This document shows positions 1-5,534 of a stretch of DNA of 7,355 nt, piece after piece. The position numbers and the translations under genes were made by a program. How positions within the stretch are numbered: position 1 is the stretch's first letter; each line of letters opens with the position of its first letter. The stretch covers positions 1 through 7,355 of the forward strand of contig DLOO01000040.1 of the NCBI GenBank assembly GCA_002479645.1. Reading direction: 5' to 3'. This stretch comes from Lachnoclostridium sp. UBA7482 (GTDB lineage: Bacteria > Bacillota > Clostridia > Lachnospirales > Lachnospiraceae). Below the pieces are notes generated by a model. That model worked only from the letters and a program-made list of their open reading frames with translations, did no database searches and was not told the origin of the DNA.

Positions 1-282
<282 letters not shown>

Positions 283-414
283 TGATTTTCTTACATGACA
301 AGGTTCGATATGATGTTTTCAGGGTATAACCCCGATGATTTCTTCAAAAAGTTAATATCTGTAGTGTATAATTTGGAATATAATGTATATACTAAAATGC
401 AGATATGAAAGTAT
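283..414 (+). other. 23S-to-tRNA spacer without 5S rRNA
   Basis: This is an AT-rich spacer of 132 bases. No 5S-like sequence is present: there is no CACACCCGTTCC-type core and no room for a gene of about 117 nt with flanks. A GATGTTTTCAGGG stretch near 312-323 resembles the conserved blocks often found around Clostridia rRNA processing sites. A small GGG-TATAA-CCC hairpin near 322-333 has no T-tract and does not look like a terminator. Transcription may therefore run from 23S into the tRNAs. Confidence 0.6.
343..384 (+). promoter_or_regulatory. Candidate promoter for the tRNA pair
   Basis: A perfect -10 hexamer TATAAT lies at 367-372, with a weak -35 TTCAAA (4 of 6 matches) at 343-348 and an 18-base spacer. 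A second TATAAT at 379-384 has no good -35 partner. Initiation from the first would fall near 379, about 35 bases before tRNA-Asn. The region is AT-rich, so chance matches are possible, and the tRNAs could instead be transcribed from the rRNA promoter. Confidence 0.35.
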
Positions 415-487
415 TCCTCGATAGCTCAGTCGGTAGAGCATTCGGCTGTTAACCGAAGTGTCGTAGGTTCGAGTCCTACTCGGGGAG
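415..487 (+). tRNA. tRNA-Asn (GTT)
   Basis: A full cloverleaf of 73 nt can be folded. The acceptor TCCTCGA pairs with TCGGGGA, with one T-G wobble. The D arm is AGCTCAGTCGGTAGAGC. The anticodon arm TTCGG-CTGTTAA-CCGAA carries anticodon GTT. The T arm is GTAGG-TTCGAGT-CCTAC, and the discriminator base is G. CCA is not encoded (TTT follows), so it is added after transcription. It sits 16 bases upstream of tRNA-Cys and probably shares its transcript. Confidence 0.97.
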
Positions 488-503
488 TTTTTTTATTTAA
501 TAC

Positions 504-574
504 GGCGACATAGCCAAGCGGTAAGGCGTGGGTCTGCAACACCCTGATCACCAGTTCAAATCTGGTTGTCGCCT
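504..574 (+). tRNA. tRNA-Cys (GCA)
   Basis: A cloverleaf of 71 nt can be folded. The acceptor GGCGACA pairs with TGTCGCC. The D arm is short, with a GCC/GGC stem. The anticodon loop CTGCAAC carries GCA. The T arm is ACCAG-TTCAAAT-CTGGT. The discriminator is T (U73), the classic identity base of cysteine tRNA. The anticodon stem TGGGT/ACCCT has four pairs and a T-T mismatch at its outer position (27-43). CCA is not encoded. It is followed at once by a strong terminator hairpin. Confidence 0.96.
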
Positions 575-578
575 TAAG

Positions 579-622
579 AAACTCCATTCCAATTTCCGGG
601 ATGGAGTTTTCTTTTATTTTTT
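579..622 (+). terminator. Rho-independent terminator of the rRNA/tRNA unit
   Basis: The left arm at 579-590 (AAACTCCATTCC) pairs with the right arm at 598-609 (GGGATGGAGTTT). This gives 11-12 pairs with one T-G wobble and a 7-base loop, followed by a T-rich tail interrupted by one C and one A up to 622. It ends only about 25 bases before the ribosome binding site of the next gene. Confidence 0.88.
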
Positions 623-657
623 GATGATACAAAGCCGATAAGAAATGAGGTACGAAA

Positions 658-1656
658 ATGAGAAGCAATGACGTGGAAATTATAAAGGCTTTTTTGTGTA
701 CGGTTGACCGGAGCCTGCCGTTTCCGAATTATAACGAAATAAAAATAGACGAAGAGGACGCGATTTATCTTTACATCCGGAAGCTGGTTGCCGCAAGCTT
801 ACAGAACACGGCGGCAATGGAGGCGGATTTTCCGGAGGACGCTTATCTGGACAAGGCGGTAACCGACGACCCTGATGACCTTGAGATGTTTGTAAATGTG
901 GTGGTTGATACGGTGTATGACCTTGTAAAGAACAATGCCGAGCTGCATTCGGGCAGCGCTATTTTCGTTTTTTGTATTGTGGAGGAGCAGCCGTATGTCG
1001 GGTTTTTCAAGATGCATTTTCAGGAACGGTTTATCTGCAAGGTTGCCGAGGATGGCAAGGTTTCCTGGGTGCTGAACTCAAAGGTAATGCCCCGGTGCAC
1101 GCAGAAGGATTATGATTTCTTCCTGATTAACATTCTCGACCGCAAGGTCAGGCTCTCCGATGTGCAGAATTATATTGACGACTGTAAGGTGAATTACCTC
1201 GCAGAATATGTCCTGAAGCTGCAGGCAAAGCCCTCCGAGAAGGAGAAAGTTGCGGTTATTCGTGAAACGACAATTGAAACGATTAAGGAATGCTACGACG
1301 AGAAGGAAGTTCCGCAGAAAATTATGGAGTACAAGACCGAGGTTGCGGAACATGTAGAGCAGACCGGACGCGTCAGTGTTGCGCAAATCGAGCGGAAGGT
1401 ATTTGCCGATAACGAGCGCGCGGCGGATTTGTACCGCGAGAGACTTGAGGCCGAACAGATTGAGCGCGAGCCGATGCCGGTAAGCAAGACAACGGAACGA
1501 CAGTTTACAAAGAAGCAGAAAATTGTGACTGACAACGGAATTGAACTTCTGGTGCCGGTGGAGTATTTGAAAAATGCGGACTATGTGGAGTATGTGCAGG
1601 ACGAAGAGGGTAACATTTCGATTATCATCAAATCCGTACATGCCATTCAGGCATAA
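658..1656 (+). CDS. Probable nucleoid-associated protein, NA37/YejK (NdpA) family
   Basis: The product has 332 residues and is probably cytosolic; there is no signal peptide or membrane helix. The overall plan resembles the NA37 family (E. coli YejK, 335 residues), whose members associate with the nucleoid. A hydrophobic beta strand AIFVFCIV (101-108) lies where that family has its FVLF-type strand. A KDYDFFLINILDRKV segment (150-164) matches the conserved 'FF.dFLG.kv' region. The C-terminal FTKKQKIVTDNGIELLVPVE (283-302) followed by EEGNISIIIKSV (316-327) matches the family's closing strand pattern. These are pattern resemblances judged by eye; a low-identity orphan remains possible. GAGG at 647-650, seven bases before the ATG, supports this start. 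The next gene begins 27 bases after the stop, so the two are likely co-transcribed. No promoter fits between the tRNA terminator and this gene. Confidence 0.68.
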   Translation: MRSNDVEIIKAFLCTVDRSLPFPNYNEIKIDEEDAIYLYIRKLVAASLQNTAAMEADFPEDAYLDKAVTDDPDDLEMFVNVVVDTVYDLVKNNAELHSGSAIFVFCIVEEQPYVGFFKMHFQERFICKVAEDGKVSWVLNSKVMPRCTQKDYDFFLINILDRKVRLSDVQNYIDDCKVNYLAEYVLKLQAKPSEKEKVAVIRETTIETIKECYDEKEVPQKIMEYKTEVAEHVEQTGRVSVAQIERKVFADNERAADLYRERLEAEQIEREPMPVSKTTERQFTKKQKIVTDNGIELLVPVEYLKNADYVEYVQDEEGNISIIIKSVHAIQA

Positions 1657-1683
1657 TTTATAATGTGACAGGGGAGACAGACA

Positions 1684-2985
1684 ATGAAAGATTTTATGGA
1701 ATTTTTGAACAAAGCAGTGACGCCGTACCATTCGGGACAGGTGGGAAAGGAAATGCTGGAGGCAGCCGGTTTCCAGGCACTTTCCATGGAAGAGCCGTGG
1801 GATTTGACAGCGGATACATGCCGTGGCTACTATACATCGCCTGCGGCAGGAGTGCTGCTTGCATTTGTTGTTGACGGAGCTTACCGGGAGGGGGATTCCT
1901 TCCGTCTTGCGGTAGCACATACGGACTATCCGTGCCTTCATGTGAAGCCGGCGGCTGAGAAAAATGGGGCATATTCTCTCCTGGATGTGGAAGTTTACGG
2001 GGGACCGATTTTGAATACCTGGCTTGACCGTCCGCTTGGAATTGCCGGTCGCGTAATGGTGGAAGGCAGCGACGGCAGGATTATGGCAGAGCTTGTAAAA
2101 AGCGAACATGCTGTCCTGACGATTCCGAATTTGCCGATTCATTTTAATCGCGATGTAAATAAGGGAGTGGAAATGAAGAAGCAGGTGGATTTGTGTCCGC
2201 TTGCGGGGATGAACCTGGGAGAAGGCTGGTTTACGGAGTATCTGGCGAAGCTTGCCGACGTCAAGCCGGAACAGATTCTGGATTTTGATATCTATGTTTA
2301 TAACGACGACCGTGCGACGCTTACGGGAATGGATGCACAGCTGCTTTCTTCGCCGAGATTAGATAATCAGACCTCCTGCTATGCGCTTCTTCGGGCAATT
2401 GCCGCACGCGTAGAATCAGACTGCGATTGTACGGCAGGAGCAGGCACGCTGCCGAAGCGTGCGGGACTCAGTATCATTGCCCTCTACGATAACGAGGAGG
2501 TCGGAAGTAATTCGAGACAGGGCGCCGATTCAACGTTGGCAACCATGCTTCTCGAGAAAATTTACGATGGACTGCATTTTTCCGGCATTCGCCTAAAGGA
2601 AGCGATTATGAAGAGCCGCTGTCTGTCTCTGGATGTTGCGCATGCACTTCATCCGAACCATCCGGAAAAATACGACCCCGCCAATACCGGTAAATTCGGA
2701 GACGGGGTTGTAATCAAACTCAGCAGCACCCAGCGCTATGCTTACGAACCGCAGATTGTTGCGGAGGCCGTACAGCTTTGCCGCAAATGGGACATCCCGA
2801 TGCACCGTCATGTGAACCATTCCGACCAGCCGGGCGGAAGTACGATGGGACCGATGACGGCAGCGTGGCTTCCGATGCCCACACTCGATATGGGCGTGCC
2901 GATTATGGCAATGCATTCCTCAAGAGAGCTGATGCACGTGGACGATCAGAAGGCGCTGGAGCGCTTTGCTAAGTTTTTCCTTTAA
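1684..2985 (+). CDS. M18 family aminopeptidase (aspartyl aminopeptidase-type)
   Basis: This 433-residue cytosolic protein is of normal length for peptidase family M18. These enzymes use two metal ions (usually zinc) to remove N-terminal residues, often acidic ones, from peptides, and assemble as dodecamers. All the family landmarks are visible: HTDYP (79-83, ligand H79), VYGGPILNTWLDRPLGIAGR (104-123), SPRLDN (223-228, bridging D227), DNEEVGS (269-275, catalytic E271 and ligand E272), LDVAHALHPN (316-325, ligand D317), DQPGGSTMGP (381-390) and MHSSRE (410-415, ligand H411). Active-site residues appear intact, so activity is expected; exact substrate preference cannot be read. GGGGAG at 1671-1676 lies seven bases before the ATG. 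The 27-base gap to the preceding gene indicates an operon. The gene converges on the minus-strand GH26 gene with only 10 bases between stops and no clear terminator. Confidence 0.95.
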   Translation: MKDFMEFLNKAVTPYHSGQVGKEMLEAAGFQALSMEEPWDLTADTCRGYYTSPAAGVLLAFVVDGAYREGDSFRLAVAHTDYPCLHVKPAAEKNGAYSLLDVEVYGGPILNTWLDRPLGIAGRVMVEGSDGRIMAELVKSEHAVLTIPNLPIHFNRDVNKGVEMKKQVDLCPLAGMNLGEGWFTEYLAKLADVKPEQILDFDIYVYNDDRATLTGMDAQLLSSPRLDNQTSCYALLRAIAARVESDCDCTAGAGTLPKRAGLSIIALYDNEEVGSNSRQGADSTLATMLLEKIYDGLHFSGIRLKEAIMKSRCLSLDVAHALHPNHPEKYDPANTGKFGDGVVIKLSSTQRYAYEPQIVAEAVQLCRKWDIPMHRHVNHSDQPGGSTMGPMTAAWLPMPTLDMGVPIMAMHSSRELMHVDDQKALERFAKFFL

Positions 2986-2995
2986 TTTTTGCAGC

Positions 2996-4075
2996 CTATT
3001 TCGCGGCTTTTACGAGCTCGCCGATTTTGGGCATACGTCCCACCGTGATTACGTAATCGTTGTTGTAAACGGATTTCAAATAATCCTTGTCGTTTTTGCG
3101 CAGCCATTCGGAGTGCCAGGTGTTGAACCAGCTCCACTTCACGCCTTGGGCTTTTAACTGTTCGGGATCAGGAATCGGGCCGTTCTCGTGAAGGCAAATG
3201 GGCTTTCTGTCGCCGACAATCGCGTAACAGTAGTCATACAGACCTTTCTGCGGGCCATTGGTGGATGCATAAATGTCTGCACCGAAAATGTCGACATACT
3301 CATCACCCGGATACCAGTCCGCATTTTTGGAAATCTGATTGGAGAAGCCGCAAACCCAGATAAGGTTGTTCAGGTGGCATTTGTTGGTGTAATAATCATA
3401 CATGAGTCTCCAGAGAGCGATAAAGGAATCCTTGCCGCCCTTGGACCACCAGAACCAACCGCCGTCACATTCGTGGAACGGTCTCCAAAGAACCGGAATG
3501 CCGGCTTCCTGAAGTTGCGAGAGATAAGGCACGGCCTTGTCAAATTCCGAAATCAGGCAGGCATATTCAGTCGTACCTTCGGTCAGCCCGTTTTTAAGAT
3601 CGAAATATCCCTTGCTGGATTCGTAGCCGATTCCGTCCGGCGGCGTTCCCATATGCCAGCAGATAGATACCAGCCCGCCGAGTTCCCACCAGGTAGCAGC
3701 CCGTCGCGTAACGCCCTCGAAGTCGTCGTTGATGAAGTCGAAGCAGCGAAGCGCAGCAGTCTGTCCGGTTGCGGAGAAGATTTCATTTAATTCCGTAGCA
3801 GACGAGGAAGGAGATTCCTGTTGACCGGAAATGATATAATTGCCGTACATATCCCAAATGAAATTGTAGGTTGCGGCAGCCTCCGGGATCGCATTTGGAT
3901 TGGTCAAATGGTTGTCCAGCCGAACCTGATAATTCTCAAGGCTGATCGCTGCGGCAGCTTCGGTCGGCGTGGGCTCCTGCGTATCGTTTCCGCCCTCGGG
4001 TCTGTCTTTTTGGCATCCGGTAAGGCAGCTGCAAAATACGGTAAAACACAGGAGAAAACAAATAAGCTTTTTCAT
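2996..4075 (-). CDS. GH26 glycoside hydrolase lipoprotein, probable endo-beta-1,4-mannanase
   Basis: The protein has 359 residues. A lipoprotein signal peptide opens it: MKK, a hydrophobic core, then lipobox LTGC with the acylated cysteine at C21. A short Pro/Thr/Glu linker (about 33-40) follows, so the enzyme is expected on the outer face of the membrane. The catalytic domain spans about residues 50-350. Family 26 signatures are clear: CWHMGTPP (139-146), WRPFHECDGGWFWW (197-210) with acid/base E202, and ICLHENGP (293-300) with nucleophile E297. FGADIY (264-269) is also typical. GH26 enzymes mostly cleave beta-1,4-mannan and related hemicelluloses by a retaining mechanism; a few act on other beta-glucans, so the substrate is inferred. 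No carbohydrate-binding module is seen. GAAAGGGG at 4083-4090 is the ribosome binding site. The gene stands alone, with no transporter or other glycosidase in the window. Confidence 0.92.
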   Translation of the reverse strand: MKKLICFLLCFTVFCSCLTGCQKDRPEGGNDTQEPTPTEAAAAISLENYQVRLDNHLTNPNAIPEAAATYNFIWDMYGNYIISGQQESPSSSATELNEIFSATGQTAALRCFDFINDDFEGVTRRAATWWELGGLVSICWHMGTPPDGIGYESSKGYFDLKNGLTEGTTEYACLISEFDKAVPYLSQLQEAGIPVLWRPFHECDGGWFWWSKGGKDSFIALWRLMYDYYTNKCHLNNLIWVCGFSNQISKNADWYPGDEYVDIFGADIYASTNGPQKGLYDYCYAIVGDRKPICLHENGPIPDPEQLKAQGVKWSWFNTWHSEWLRKNDKDYLKSVYNNDYVITVGRMPKIGELVKAAK

Positions 4076-4090
4076 GTTGTAACCCCTTTC

Positions 4091-4106
4091 GCGTAAAAGC
4101 GTAAAA
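4091..4106. repeat. Tandem octamer in the GH26 leader
   Basis: Two exact head-to-tail copies of GCGTAAAA (plus strand) read as TTTTACGC twice on the GH26 coding strand. They lie just upstream of that gene's ribosome binding site and inside its predicted 5' untranslated region. A role as a protein-binding or RNA site is possible but unproven. Confidence 0.6.
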
Positions 4107-4113
4107 TACCTTC

Positions 4114-4128
4114 CTGCGCATGGCGCAG
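4114..4128. promoter_or_regulatory. Perfect palindrome, candidate operator of the GH26 gene
   Basis: CTGCGC-ATG-GCGCAG is a perfect 6-base inverted repeat around a 3-base centre. It lies about 10-25 bases downstream of the predicted GH26 transcription start. That is where repressors of carbohydrate genes commonly bind, and the sequence could alternatively fold as an RNA hairpin at the start of the transcript. No regulator gene is visible nearby. Confidence 0.45.
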
Positions 4129-4143
4129 ATATGGTTTATCCCC

Positions 4144-4172
4144 ATTTTAGCACAGTTTTTTTTGTGATTCCA
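4144..4172 (-). promoter_or_regulatory. Predicted promoter of the GH26 gene
   Basis: On the minus strand, TAAAAT (plus-strand 4144-4149) is preceded by TGC, giving an extended -10 (TGnTAAAAT). With a 17-base spacer the -35 is a weak TGGAAT (plus-strand 4167-4172). An A-rich run fills the spacer. Initiation would fall near 4137 and give a leader of about 60 bases. A strong extended -10 with a poor -35 often goes with regulation or activator dependence. Confidence 0.5.
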
Positions 4173-4215
4173 TAGGGGAAAGGCAAGACGATACATTTGT
4201 ACGGAAATACAAGAG

Positions 4216-4230
4216 ATTTCTGCGAGAAAT
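4216..4230. repeat. Second 6-3-6 palindrome in the divergent intergenic region
   Basis: ATTTCT-GCG-AGAAAT is a perfect inverted repeat with the same 6-3-6 geometry as the palindrome at 4114-4128 but a different sequence. It lies between the two divergent promoters, upstream of both. It could be a regulator site; in an AT-rich region it could also be chance. Confidence 0.35.
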
Positions 4231-4299
4231 GCACATACAAAAAAGGCGCGAAGCAGTCGGCAAAAAAGTCTGCGGCATCGGAAAATGCCTGTGCGCGCA

Positions 4300-4328
4300 T
4301 TGACATTGGCAAAAAAATGGTGCACAAT
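4300..4328 (+). promoter_or_regulatory. Predicted sigma-A promoter of the 116-residue gene
   Basis: There is a perfect -35 TTGACA at 4300-4305, a 17-base spacer, and -10 CACAAT at 4323-4328 (4 of 6 matches) directly preceded by TG. Initiation would fall near 4335. That leaves a very short leader holding only the GGAGG ribosome binding site, and supports the ATG at 4352 as the true start. Confidence 0.6.
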
Positions 4329-4351
4329 ACATTGGTATGGAGGAAGGTATC

Positions 4352-4702
4352 ATGTTAGAGAGAAGTCAATTACTGGCATTGCCGTTTTATGAAAAAGAAA
4401 AATTCAAGGGGAGCATCCTCGGAATGTGCTATCAGATAGAGGGCAGAAAGACGGAGGTTCCGCCGACCGAGGAGGAGCTTGCGGAGAATCCGAAGAAAAA
4501 GCCTACGGCAACTTGGAGATTCATCGTAACTATCTGGCCGGGACCGCTGTGCATCGAAAAAACTCCCGCAGAACTGAAACAGGTTAAGGAGTATCCGGAG
4601 CGCCCCAAGCTTGCGGAAGAGGATTTGGCGGCAGTGGCAGCGTATCTAAATGAACAGTATGAAGAGCAGAAGCCCCTGTGGGACACGGTTCGGTATTGTT
4701 AG
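4352..4702 (+). CDS. Uncharacterised 116-residue cytosolic protein
   Basis: I do not recognise a family. The protein is soluble, with no signal peptide or membrane helix. A short N-terminal section has the motif FYEKEKFKGSILGMCYQIEG (12-31). A charged Pro/Glu/Lys linker (34-51) follows, then TWRFIVTIWPGPLCIEKTP (54-72) as a likely beta-rich core, and a helix-like C-terminus with LAAVAAYLNEQYEEQ (92-106). An upstream in-frame ATG at 4337 would overlap the ribosome binding site GGAGG (4339-4343) and lie almost on the predicted transcription start. The ATG at 4352, eight bases after GGAGG, is therefore preferred. The gene diverges from GH26 and has its own promoter. No terminator is evident after it. 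Confidence 0.82.
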   Translation: MLERSQLLALPFYEKEKFKGSILGMCYQIEGRKTEVPPTEEELAENPKKKPTATWRFIVTIWPGPLCIEKTPAELKQVKEYPERPKLAEEDLAAVAAYLNEQYEEQKPLWDTVRYC

Positions 4703-4723
4703 CGGAAACCCATAATCCACCGA

Positions 4724-4752
4724 TTGACGCAGGGAAAAAAGAATGATATATT
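4724..4752 (+). promoter_or_regulatory. Strong predicted sigma-A promoter of the 210-residue gene
   Basis: The -35 TTGACG (4724-4729, 5 of 6 matches) and -10 TATATT (4747-4752, 5 of 6 matches) are 17 bases apart. TGA just before the -10 makes it an extended -10. Initiation would fall near 4759, leaving a leader of about 54 bases that contains a small TGCAG/CTGCA inverted repeat (4766-4780). It is the best promoter match in the window. Confidence 0.72.
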
Positions 4753-4812
4753 TATCATATTGATATGCAGTCAGGCTGCAAGCGGTAATAGAAGAAACGG
4801 AGTTTTATATAG

Positions 4813-5445
4813 ATGTCATACCCTAGAAAAAGGCTGGATTTGAACATGCTCATTTTGGAGCGCAGATCCTGCGAAGCAATGGAATATGCTGCGAAGCAGA
4901 AGAATCCAAAATGGAGCTTTGAACGATTTGAAGCGCTTCATTTCGGAATCGTAGATGATTCGGAGGCCGGTGAGGAATACGATGCGTATCGTGTGTTGTC
5001 TCAGGCCGAACCGTATTTGGATGAACTGGATAAACAGATTCCGTTCCTGCATCCTTTGGAGCGGGGAACGCATTATGTATGGGAATTATTTTTGGAGCTG
5101 CCGCGTGTCGGAAGCAGTCGTTCCACAAGACAGTTATGGAACCGCCTTGCGAGAGCAATGTCGGGAATTGAGCTGCCAATCGAAACGGATGAATTTATCG
5201 ACCGGTACGGGGAACTTCTTCAGGGACTTTTGAAGGACGCCACGGATATGGGGGACCGTTTTTATCTGGCGGAACTGGATTACGGCGGATGGGATGGCGG
5301 AATTATTTCCAAGGATTTCCTGATTGAAGGTCTGCAAATGCTGGTTGCGAAACTCAAGAGCCCGGTGCTTGACCGCCCGGTGAAGGGAGAGAACGATGCT
5401 GCAGCTGAGGCAGCGGCAACAACGGAGGAAACCGGGGAAGAGTAA
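4813..5445 (+). CDS. Uncharacterised 210-residue acidic protein
   Basis: I do not recognise a family. No signal peptide or transmembrane helix is seen, so it is probably cytosolic. The N-terminus is basic (MSYPRKR). The middle is mostly helical in character and rich in aromatic and acidic residues, including FLHPLERGTHYVWELFLELP (78-97). A distinctive YLAELDYGGWDGGIISKDFLIEGL segment (151-174) would be the best seed for a remote-homology search. The last 17 residues are a low-complexity Ala/Thr/Glu tail, probably disordered. GGAG at 4799-4802 precedes the ATG by ten bases, slightly long. A later in-frame ATG at 4846 lacks a better site. The gene has its own strong promoter and is followed by a hairpin before the membrane-protein gene. 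Confidence 0.85.
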   Translation: MSYPRKRLDLNMLILERRSCEAMEYAAKQKNPKWSFERFEALHFGIVDDSEAGEEYDAYRVLSQAEPYLDELDKQIPFLHPLERGTHYVWELFLELPRVGSSRSTRQLWNRLARAMSGIELPIETDEFIDRYGELLQGLLKDATDMGDRFYLAELDYGGWDGGIISKDFLIEGLQMLVAKLKSPVLDRPVKGENDAAAEAAATTEETGEE

Positions 5446-5454
5446 GCAATACAG

Positions 5455-5478
5455 CGGAGAACAGGGTTCTGTTTTTCG
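5455..5478 (+). terminator. Hairpin between the 210-residue gene and the membrane-protein gene (weak terminator or attenuator)
   Basis: CGGAGAACAG (5455-5464), a GGTT loop and CTGTTTTTCG (5469-5478) form ten pairs, three of them G-T. It starts ten bases after the preceding stop codon. The T-run lies inside the 3' arm rather than after it. A shorter AACAG-GGTT-CTGTT hairpin followed by TTT would be a weak terminator. Partial readthrough into the downstream gene is plausible. Confidence 0.38.
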
Positions 5479-5534
5479 GACAACAGATAATAGTGAACCG
5501 GACTGTGAATATAACGGAATGTGAGGGAAGAGGA

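Noticed and set aside
426..668. Minus-strand open frame over the tRNA genes with a RVGLEPTTLR-like protein
   Set aside because: This is the familiar false translation of tRNA genes read backwards; the region is two clear cloverleaf tRNAs and a terminator.
1078..2142. Long minus-strand open frame (354 codons) opposite the NA37-like and M18 genes
   Set aside because: The translation is rich in His, Cys, Arg and Leu, has no ribosome binding site and crosses two well-supported plus-strand genes; it is a codon-bias shadow.
3188..3790. Plus-strand open frame of 200 codons opposite the GH26 gene
   Set aside because: It lies wholly within a gene with intact catalytic motifs, has no ribosome binding site and shows no recognisable domain.
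4255..4288. Possible terminator hairpins near the A-runs upstream of the 116-residue gene
   Set aside because: Stems are four pairs or imperfect, and no gene on either strand ends there.
3936..4353. Three overlapping minus-strand open frames upstream of GH26
   Set aside because: They cover the divergent promoter region, are Phe/Cys-rich, lack start signals and overlap one another in different frames.
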